Source: Planomonospora parontospora
GTDB taxonomy: Bacteria > Actinomycetota > Actinomycetes > Streptosporangiales > Streptosporangiaceae
Assembly (NCBI GenBank): GCA_014647935.1
Contig: BMQD01000001.1
Location: 496,001-560,000 of the forward strand
Reading direction: 5' to 3'
Length of the DNA stretch: 64,000 nt
The translations under genes were made by a program, and so were the position numbers. The notes beneath the pieces are model-generated. The model was not told the DNA's origin, did not search any database, and saw nothing but the letters and a program-made list of their open reading frames with translations. Of this stretch, positions 58,094 through 64,000 are shown piece after piece (the first letter of the stretch is position 1; the number at the start of each line of letters is the position of its first letter).

Positions 58094-58711
58094 GTGAGTA
58101 CGCAGCGGCGAGTGGTGATCGCGGAAGACGAGGCGCTGATCCGCCTCGACCTCAAGGAGATGCTGGAAGAGGACGGGTATGCCGTCGTCGGCGAGGCCGG
58201 GGACGGGGAGAGCGCGGTCAGGCTGGCGTCCGAGCTCAGGCCCGACCTGGTGATCCTGGACGTGAAGATGCCCGTCCTGGACGGGATCTCGGCCGCCGAG
58301 CAGATCGTGTCGCAGCGGATCGCGCCGTGCCTGATCCTGACCGCCTTCTCGCAGCGGGACCTGGTCGAGCGGGCCAGGGACGCCGGGGCGATGGCCTACC
58401 TGGTGAAGCCGTTCACGAAGTCGGACCTGGTGCCGGCGATCGAGATGGCGGTGAGCCGGCACGAGGAGATCGCGGCGCTGGAGCGGGAGGTCGGCACCCT
58501 CTCGGAGCGCCTGGAGACGCGCAAGCTCGTGGAGCGGGCCAAGGGGCTGCTCATGGCCGAGCACGGGTGGAGCGAGCCGCAGGCGTTCCGGTGGATCCAG
58601 AAGGCCTCCATGGACCGGCGGCTGAGCATGCGCGAGGTGGCGCAGATCGTGGTGGGCGGGACGCCCGCACCGGAGGCGGACGGCGGGGGCGGTGAGGCCG
58701 CGGGAGCCTGA
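58094..58711 (+). CDS. pdtaR: ANTAR-domain response regulator (PdtaR-like)
   Basis: The 205-residue protein has a receiver domain (acidic ED at 11-12, phospho-acceptor D56 in VILDVKMP, Lys in LVKPF) and a C-terminal ANTAR RNA-binding domain (LVERAKGLLMAEHGWSEPQAFRWIQKASMDRR). Phosphorylation lets ANTAR proteins bind paired hexaloop RNA hairpins and act as antiterminators. The GTG at 58094 is chosen because TACTCT lies 7 nt upstream and no ribosome site is present (leaderless). No kinase gene is adjacent. Close relatives in mycobacteria pair with PdtaS. Confidence 0.93.
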   Translation: MSTQRRVVIAEDEALIRLDLKEMLEEDGYAVVGEAGDGESAVRLASELRPDLVILDVKMPVLDGISAAEQIVSQRIAPCLILTAFSQRDLVERARDAGAMAYLVKPFTKSDLVPAIEMAVSRHEEIAALEREVGTLSERLETRKLVERAKGLLMAEHGWSEPQAFRWIQKASMDRRLSMREVAQIVVGGTPAPEADGGGGEAAGA

Positions 58712-58730
58712 CGGCGGCCGCCCGGCCCGG

Positions 58731-58752
58731 CGTCCCGCCGCGCGGCGGGACG
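58731..58752 (+). terminator. 22-bp palindrome after pdtaR
   Basis: A perfect palindrome 20 bp past the stop, followed by ATCTTTCG. It is the first of two consecutive hairpins. Confidence 0.65.
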
Positions 58753-58764
58753 ATCTTTCGCGGT

Positions 58765-58804
58765 GAGCCCGCGCGCCCTCCGGAAACGGGGGGTGCGCGG
58801 GCTC
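58765..58804 (+). terminator. second hairpin after pdtaR
   Basis: Arms 58765-58778 and 58791-58804 pair over 14 positions (one G-T) with a 12-nt loop containing GGAAA. Two hairpins in tandem make readthrough into the liv region unlikely. Confidence 0.6.
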
Positions 58805-59037
58805 TCGCGTGTCCGAAAGGTGGGACGGGAAAGATCGCAGGTCGGGGGTGCTGGCGGCCTTTGCGCTGGTAGATGAATAGGATCGGTGTAATAACGAAGC
58901 GGTAACGGCAGGCGTTCCTGTACCGACCTGTGACATCCGCTGGCTGTACTAACCGACACAACCTCCTGACCACCCCGTCAGGGGAGGGCATCTGTGAACT
59001 CGGTCCCGACGAAGGGCCGGGTGAAAGGAAGGCAACC
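58805..59037 (+). promoter_or_regulatory. livJ promoter and leader
   Basis: No gene is seen. The DNA is AT-richer at 58865-58905 (GATGAATAGGATCGGTGTAATAACG), a likely promoter core with TAGGAT or TAATAA as -10 candidates. CCTGAC/GTCAGG near 58965-58982 may form a hairpin in the leader. AAAGGAAGG ends 5 nt before the TTG start of livJ. Confidence 0.4.
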
Positions 59038-60237
59038 TTGCGGCCTAAGACTGCTCGCCTCGGTGGAGTGCTTGCCGCCGGCATGGCGCTCGCCCTCGGT
59101 CTCGCTGCCTGCGGCAACGGCGGCTCGGAGACCACGCCGGCGGACGGCGGCTCCAACGCTGCCGCCCCGGGCACCGTCAAGATCGGCTTCATGGGTGACC
59201 TGACCGGTGCGAACGCCGGCATCGTCATCCCGCCGCGGAACGGTGCGAAGCTCGCCATCGACCAGTACAACAAGACCAATCCCGCGGTGAAGATCGAGCT
59301 GGTCGAGTACGACAGCCAGGCCGACCCGTCCAAGGCCGTCGCCCTGGCCCAGCAGGCCATCAAGACCGACAAGATCGTGGGTCTGGTGGGCCCGGCGTTC
59401 TCCGGTGAGTCGGCCCAGGTCGGCCCGGTCCTGGAGGAGGCGAAGCTCCCGAGCATCTCGGCCTCGGCCACGAACGTGAAGCTCGCCGAGAACGGCTGGA
59501 AGTACTGGCACCGCGTGCTGCCGAACGACGGCGTCCAGGGCCCCGGCATCGCGGACTTCATCGCGGGCGGCGCCGCCGCGAAGAACGTGTTCGTCATCGA
59601 CGACAAGTCCGAGTACGGCAAGCCGCTGGCCGACGCGGTCCGCGCCCAGCTGGCCACCAAGGGCGTCAAGGTGACCAACGACTCGCTCGACCCGGCGGAG
59701 AGCGACTTCTCCTCGGTCGCGAACAAGGTCGCCGCGGCCAAGCCGGACGCGATCTTCTTCGGCGGCTACTACGCCGCCGGCGGCAACCTGCTCAAGCAGC
59801 TCCGCGACAAGAACGTGGACGCCAAGTTCCTCTCCGGCGACGGTTCGCTGGACAAGGGCCTGATCGAGGGTGCCGGCGCGGACAACGCCGAGGGCGCGCT
59901 CATCGGCTGCCCCTGCTACATCGCCACCCCGGACGTCACGGACGCCAAGGTGAAGGGCTTCGCCGACGCCTACAAGGCCGCCTACAACGCCGACCCGGCG
60001 ATCTACGCCTCCGAGGGCTTCGACGCCGCGACGGTCTTCATCGAGGCGGTCAAGGCCGGCAAGACCACGCCCGAGGACATCAACCAGTTCATCTCCACGG
60101 TGGACATCGCGGGCGTCTCCAAGCAGGTGAAGTTCGCCCCGAACGGTGAGGTCGAGGCCAAGGACATCTACATCTACCAGGTCAAGGGCGGCGCCATCAC
60201 GCTGCTCGGCAAGGCCGCGGAGGCGAAGCTGGGCTGA
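59038..60237 (+). CDS. livJ: branched-chain amino acid ABC transporter, substrate-binding lipoprotein
   Basis: The 399-residue lipoprotein captures substrate outside the cell and delivers it to LivHM. It has a signal peptide with lipobox LAAC (Cys about 23) and a type 1 periplasmic-binding fold (VKIGFMGDLTGANAGIVIPPRNGAKLAIDQ split over the first domain, IVGLVGPAFSGES). The TTG at 59038 is chosen because AAAGGAAGG stands 5 nt before it and translation begins with a normal signal sequence; an ATG 108 bases earlier would add a lead not typical of secretion. Amide or urea uptake is an alternative to branched-chain amino acids. Confidence 0.93.
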   Translation: MRPKTARLGGVLAAGMALALGLAACGNGGSETTPADGGSNAAAPGTVKIGFMGDLTGANAGIVIPPRNGAKLAIDQYNKTNPAVKIELVEYDSQADPSKAVALAQQAIKTDKIVGLVGPAFSGESAQVGPVLEEAKLPSISASATNVKLAENGWKYWHRVLPNDGVQGPGIADFIAGGAAAKNVFVIDDKSEYGKPLADAVRAQLATKGVKVTNDSLDPAESDFSSVANKVAAAKPDAIFFGGYYAAGGNLLKQLRDKNVDAKFLSGDGSLDKGLIEGAGADNAEGALIGCPCYIATPDVTDAKVKGFADAYKAAYNADPAIYASEGFDAATVFIEAVKAGKTTPEDINQFISTVDIAGVSKQVKFAPNGEVEAKDIYIYQVKGGAITLLGKAAEAKLG

Positions 60238-60268
60238 GTCCGCAGGCTCCGAGGAGAGTTGGTAGTCG

Positions 60269-60313
60269 GCGCGGGGAGCGGGATGGCCGCGGTGCGGTCC
60301 CCGCTCTCCGCGC
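60269..60313 (+). other. hairpin between livJ and livH
   Basis: Arms 60269-60282 and 60300-60313 pair over 14 positions (one G-T) with a 17-nt loop. It probably lowers readthrough so that the binding protein is made in excess over the membrane parts, as is usual for such operons. Confidence 0.5.
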
Positions 60314-60396
60314 ACTTCCGGAAGGTTCACGAGATCCGCTGGAAGCGGCGGCTACCGGACAGTGCAGGCGATCCCCGCTAGAAGTGGTAATCCTCA

Positions 60397-61365
60397 GTGT
60401 TCAATGACTTCATCAATCAGTTCTGGCCGTCGACGGTCGACGGCCTGGCCTTCGGGTCGATCTACGCCCTGATCGCGCTCGGCTACACGATGGTGTACGG
60501 CGTGCTCAGGCTGATCAACTTCGCGCACTCCGAAGTGTTCATGATCGGCACCTTCGGCGCGATGTTCGTGCCGTTCGTGCTGGGCATCAACTCGGCGCTC
60601 ACCGGCCTCGCGCTGGTCGGCGTGATCGTCTTGATGATCCTGGCCGGCATGCTGGCCTCCGCGGGCACGGCGGTGGCGCTGGAGCGCATCGCCTACCGGC
60701 CGCTGCGCCGCCGCGGCGCGTCGCGCCTGGCGGCCCTCATCTCCGCGATCGGCGCCTCGATCTTCCTCCAGGAGCTGTTCGCGCTCATCGTGATCCCGAA
60801 CGTCTTCGACCGCCCCCAGCAGGGCCGGATCCAGATGGCCCTGCCCCAGATCATGGAGCGGACGGACCTGTTCTCGATCGCCGGTCACCCGGTCAAGCTG
60901 CACCAGGTGGTGGTCGTCGTGGCGGCCGTCGGCATGATGATCGTGCTGGACCGGCTGGTGAACGGCACGAAGATCGGCCGCGGCATCCGCGCCACCGCGC
61001 AGAACCCCGAGGCCGCGGTCCTGATGGGCGTCAACATCGACTCCGTCGTGCGGATGACGTTCCTCATCGGCGGCGGCATGGCCGGCGTGGCCGGCGCGCT
61101 GTACCTGATCGCTTATGAGAACACGAACTACTACATCGGCTTCCTCTTCGGCATCAAGGCGTTCACCGCGGCCGTCCTGGGCGGCATCGGCAACCTGCGG
61201 GGCGCCCTGGTCGGCGGAGTCACGCTCGGTCTGGTGGAGAACTACGGAGCGATCTTCTTCGGCTCCGACTGGAAGCACGTGATCTCCTTCACCATCCTCG
61301 TCTTGGTCCTGATGTTCCGCCCCACCGGCATCCTCGGTGAATCACTCCAGCAGGCGCGCGCATGA
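60397..61365 (+). CDS. livH: branched-chain amino acid ABC transporter permease
   Basis: The 322-residue permease has eight to nine helices and family landmarks: LAFGSIYALIALGYTMVYGVL, LINFAHSEVFMIGTFGA, RGIRATAQNPEAAVLMGVN (the coupling segment that meets the ATPases) and AAVLGGIGNLRGALVGG. The GTG at 60397 has AGAAGTGG as a weak ribosome site. Its stop overlaps the livM ATG. Confidence 0.95.
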   Translation: MFNDFINQFWPSTVDGLAFGSIYALIALGYTMVYGVLRLINFAHSEVFMIGTFGAMFVPFVLGINSALTGLALVGVIVLMILAGMLASAGTAVALERIAYRPLRRRGASRLAALISAIGASIFLQELFALIVIPNVFDRPQQGRIQMALPQIMERTDLFSIAGHPVKLHQVVVVVAAVGMMIVLDRLVNGTKIGRGIRATAQNPEAAVLMGVNIDSVVRMTFLIGGGMAGVAGALYLIAYENTNYYIGFLFGIKAFTAAVLGGIGNLRGALVGGVTLGLVENYGAIFFGSDWKHVISFTILVLVLMFRPTGILGESLQQARA

Positions 61366-62510
61366 ACGACAAGCAGACTTCCGTGGCAGGTTTCCGCCGG
61401 CGGCTGGGTCATGCCGGCGACGTGGTGCACGACCGCTGGCAGCAGGCCCCCGGCTGGCAGCGCTGGGCCGTCTACCTGCTCCTGATCGTGGCGGCGCTGC
61501 TGCTGCCGTCCGAGACCATCGGCAGCTTCATGTCGCCCGACACCGACTGGGCGACGATCCTGTTCTTCCCGATCGGCACCTACGTGCTGCTGGCCATCGG
61601 CCTGAACGTCGTGGTGGGCCAGGCGGGCCTGCTCGACCTGGGCTTCGTCGCGTTCTACGCCGTCGGCGGCTACGCGATGGCGCTGCTCGGCACCCGGATG
61701 GGCTGGAACTTCTGGGTCATCATGGTGGCCGGCATCCTGATCTGCGCGCTGTCGGGCCTTACTCTGGGCGCCCCGACGCTGCGGCTGCGCGGCGACTACC
61801 TGGCGATCGTCACGCTGGGCTTCGGTGAGATCATCCGCATCACCGCCCGGAACACCGATGAGATCGGCGGCCCGAACGGCATCCGCGGCATCCCGCACCC
61901 GCCGAGCATCGAGGGCATCTACATCGGCGACGTCGAGATCTTCAAGTACGGCGTGCTCGACCCGCGGCCCTACTACTACCTGCTGGTGGCCCTCGCCGTC
62001 GTGGTGATCATCCTGGTCAAGCGCTGGGAGAAGAGCCGGGTGGGACGCGCCTGGGCGGCGATCCGGGAGGACGAGGACGCGGCCGAGGTCATGGGCGTGC
62101 CGACCTTCCGCTTCAAGATGCTGGCCTTCGCCATCGGCGCCTCGATCGGTGGCGCGATGGGCGTGCTGTGGGCGGCCAAGTCCATCTCGATCAACCCGAA
62201 CGACTTCCAGTTCCTGCTCTCGGCGACGATCCTGGCCGCGGTGGTCATGGGCGGCGCGGGCAACCTGCCGGGCGTCATGCTGGGCGCGTTCATCGTGGCG
62301 TGGCTGCCCGAGCGCTTCCGCGGCCTGCAGGAGTACCGCATGCTGATCTTCGGTGCGGTGCTCGTCGCACTGATGATCTTCCGTCCGGAGGGCCTGCTGC
62401 CGTCGCGCCAGCGAAAAGCGGAGCTGAAAGAGGGATCAGGCGGGATGGGTACGCTCGGTGCAGAGGTGCCCGGGCCGGAGTCGCACGGTGAGGAGGTGGC
62501 CTCCAAGTGA
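61362..62510 (+). CDS. livM: branched-chain amino acid ABC transporter permease
   Basis: The 382-residue LivM-type permease has a 40-residue N-terminal cytosolic lead, then eight to nine helices with GLNVVVGQAGLLDLGFVAFYAVGG split over helix 2-3, AAIREDEDAAEVMGVP (coupling segment) and VVMGGAGNLPGVMLG. A polar C-terminal tail (SRQRKAELKEGSGG) follows. It pairs with LivH. Both ends overlap neighbouring genes by 4 bases. Confidence 0.95.
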   Translation: MNDKQTSVAGFRRRLGHAGDVVHDRWQQAPGWQRWAVYLLLIVAALLLPSETIGSFMSPDTDWATILFFPIGTYVLLAIGLNVVVGQAGLLDLGFVAFYAVGGYAMALLGTRMGWNFWVIMVAGILICALSGLTLGAPTLRLRGDYLAIVTLGFGEIIRITARNTDEIGGPNGIRGIPHPPSIEGIYIGDVEIFKYGVLDPRPYYYLLVALAVVVIILVKRWEKSRVGRAWAAIREDEDAAEVMGVPTFRFKMLAFAIGASIGGAMGVLWAAKSISINPNDFQFLLSATILAAVVMGGAGNLPGVMLGAFIVAWLPERFRGLQEYRMLIFGAVLVALMIFRPEGLLPSRQRKAELKEGSGGMGTLGAEVPGPESHGEEVASK

Positions 62511-63319
62511 GCACCGAAGCGAGTGCTGCGGGCCAGGCGCGCGGTGGCCGCGCGATGCTGGAGCTGAAGGACCTCGTCATGCGGTTCGGCGGCGTCACGG
62601 CGCTGAACGACGTGAACCTGACGGTCAACGAGGGCGAGATCTTCGCGCTCATCGGTCCGAACGGCGCCGGCAAGACCACGGTGTTCAACGTGGTGACCGG
62701 CGTCTACCGGCCGACCCAGGGCGAGGTCCGCTTCCTGGGCGAGAAGATCAGCGGGACCAAGCGTTTCAAGATCACCCGTAAGGGCGTGGCCCGGACGTTC
62801 CAGAACATCCGGCTGTTCCACAACATGACGGCGGTCGAGAACATCATGGTGGGCGCGGACGCCCACCACCGGTCCGGCATGGTGAGCGTGGCGCTCGGCC
62901 TGCCCTGGCACCGCCAGGCGGAGCGGGACGGCCGGAAGCTGGCGATGGAGCTGCTGGAGTTCGTCGGCATCCCGCACCGCGCGCACGACCACGCCAAGAA
63001 CCTGCCCTACGGCGACCAGCGGCGCCTGGAGATCGCCCGGGCACTGGCGACCGACCCGAAGCTGCTGCTGCTGGACGAGCCCGCCGCGGGCATGAACCCG
63101 GCGGAGAAGGTGGCGCTGCAGCAGCTCATCCGCGACATCCGGGACGCCGGGCGGACGATTCTGATCATCGAGCACGACATGAGCCTCATCATGGGCATCA
63201 GCGACCGCATCGCGGTGCTGGACTTCGGCCAGAAGATCGCCGACGGTCTGCCTGACGAGGTGCGGAACGACCCCCGGGTCGTCGAGGCGTATTTGGGGGC
63301 ACCGGCAGATGCTTCTTGA
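62507..63319 (+). CDS. livG: branched-chain amino acid ABC transporter ATPase
   Basis: The 270-residue ATPase has Walker A GPNGAGKT, the Q loop in RTFQNIRLF, and Walker B LLLLDEPAAGMNP with switch His in IIEHDM. Its signature region is NLPYGDQRRLEIARAL, the LivG form in which LSGGQ is replaced by LPYGDQ. The GTG overlaps the livM stop. The 3' end overlaps the livF start by 11 bases. Confidence 0.96.
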   Translation: MSTEASAAGQARGGRAMLELKDLVMRFGGVTALNDVNLTVNEGEIFALIGPNGAGKTTVFNVVTGVYRPTQGEVRFLGEKISGTKRFKITRKGVARTFQNIRLFHNMTAVENIMVGADAHHRSGMVSVALGLPWHRQAERDGRKLAMELLEFVGIPHRAHDHAKNLPYGDQRRLEIARALATDPKLLLLDEPAAGMNPAEKVALQQLIRDIRDAGRTILIIEHDMSLIMGISDRIAVLDFGQKIADGLPDEVRNDPRVVEAYLGAPADAS

Positions 63320-64000
63320 GATCAAGGACATCCACGTCCACTACGGCAAGATCGCGGCGCTCAAGGGCATCTCGGTCGAGGTGAACGAGGGCGAGATCGT
63401 CACGCTCATCGGAGCGAACGGGGCGGGCAAGACGACCACCCTGAAGACGATCTCCGGGCTGCGCGGCCTGACGTCGGGGAGCATCGTCTTCGACGGCCAG
63501 GACATCAGCAAGATGCCCGGTCACAAGCGCGTGATGGCGGGTCTGGGGCAGGCCCCCGAGGGCCGCGGCATCTTCCCTGGCATGACGGTCCACGACAACC
63601 TGCTGATGGGCGCCTACACCCGCTCGGGTGACTTCGGCGCCGAGCTCGCCGAGGCCTACGAGCTGTTCCCGCGGCTGGCCGAGCGTCGCAACCAGGCGGC
63701 CGGCACGATGTCCGGCGGCGAGCAGCAGATGCTCGCCATCGGCCGGGCGCTGATGGCCAAGCCGAAGGTGCTGCTGCTGGACGAGCCGTCCATGGGCCTG
63801 GCCCCGCTGCTGGTCCAGCAGATCTTCGACATCATCGAGGAGATCAACCGGCGCGGCGTCACGGTGCTGCTGGTGGAGCAGAACGCCCAGCAGGCGCTGA
63901 AGCTCGCCCACCGGGCCTACGTGCTGGAGACCGGCAGGGTGGTCAAGAGCGCCCCCGCGGCGCAGCTGCTCGACGACCCCGACGTGCAGGCCGCCTACCT
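63309..64000 (+). CDS. livF: branched-chain amino acid ABC transporter ATPase (incomplete at window end)
   Basis: The ATG at 63309 lies inside the end of livG. The visible 230 codons have Walker A GANGAGKTT, signature MSGGEQQMLAIGRALM, Walker B LLLLDEPSMGLAP and the switch region LVEQNAQQAL, where Gln replaces His as is usual in LivF. The frame is open to the last base, with the sequence at ...DDPDVQAAYL, so only a few residues are missing compared with the usual 233-240. It forms the ATPase pair with LivG. Confidence 0.95.
   Translation, partial: MLLEIKDIHVHYGKIAALKGISVEVNEGEIVTLIGANGAGKTTTLKTISGLRGLTSGSIVFDGQDISKMPGHKRVMAGLGQAPEGRGIFPGMTVHDNLLMGAYTRSGDFGAELAEAYELFPRLAERRNQAAGTMSGGEQQMLAIGRALMAKPKVLLLDEPSMGLAPLLVQQIFDIIEEINRRGVTVLLVEQNAQQALKLAHRAYVLETGRVVKSAPAAQLLDDPDVQAAY

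Noticed and set aside
58930-59037. Upstream ATG start for livJ
   Set aside because: It would put 36 polar residues before the signal peptide; the TTG at 59038 has an ideal ribosome site and gives a normal lipoprotein signal.

Overview
The window is a very GC-rich actinobacterial chromosome segment. It uses GTG and TTG starts freely, has many 4-base start/stop overlaps, and several genes appear leaderless (a TANNNT box 5-8 nt before the start codon and no Shine-Dalgarno). The gene content (hisDCBH-priA-hisF with small membrane genes between, a Trp-associated membrane protein, pyk next to an ANTAR regulator, a liv operon) suggests a filamentous actinomycete, possibly of the Streptosporangiales. 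That placement is inference. I see no insertion sequence, prophage, CRISPR array or rRNA; the segment looks like core chromosome with lineage-specific small genes.

Left part (1-18.4 kb): the end of an unknown gene, then dnaE, a GlxA/AraC-type regulator divergent from an SDR enzyme, then a minus-strand block read from murA through a bifunctional penicillin-binding protein to a three-gene amidoligase module: a GCS2 carboxylate-amine ligase fused to a circularly permuted ATP-grasp, an asparagine-synthetase-like amidotransferase, and an S9 peptidase. This module probably makes, amidates and degrades a small glutamate/glutamine-type peptide. Its first gene has a leader that can fold so that its ribosome binding site is buried. 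A DUF2567-like membrane protein, an amidase and a YbaK-type deacylase follow.

Centre (18.5-38.8 kb): histidine genes hisD-hisC-hisB-(51 aa)-hisH-(117 aa)-priA-hisF, an orphan MASE1/PAS histidine kinase, small secreted or membrane proteins, a TIGR03085 protein, a heterodimeric ABC exporter, ppk2, hisI, the Trp-associated membrane protein, DUF4190 and DUF2752 proteins, then trpC-trpB-trpA closed by a strong terminator. No trpE or trpF lies in the cluster. PriA probably supplies the TrpF reaction; anthranilate synthase must be encoded elsewhere. Two overlapping 23-codon reading frames precede trpC.

Right part (39-64 kb): a MauE/DoxX-like protein, a DsbA-like thiol protein, lgt, a VIT1-type transporter and two paralogous secreted or anchored proteins of unknown function; opposite them a branched-polyamine-synthase-like methyltransferase-fold gene; gltB-gltD; a secreted subtilisin; a DUF2784 protein; pyk; a small unknown protein; a mechanosensitive-channel-like protein with two inverted perfect DnaA boxes upstream; a tRNA with anticodon CAA; a PdtaR-like ANTAR regulator; and the liv branched-chain amino acid ABC transporter, whose last gene (livF) runs off the window.

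Many convergent or operon-end junctions carry long perfect GC hairpins, which I annotate as probable terminators. Domain names rest on recognising motifs by eye; no database search was run.
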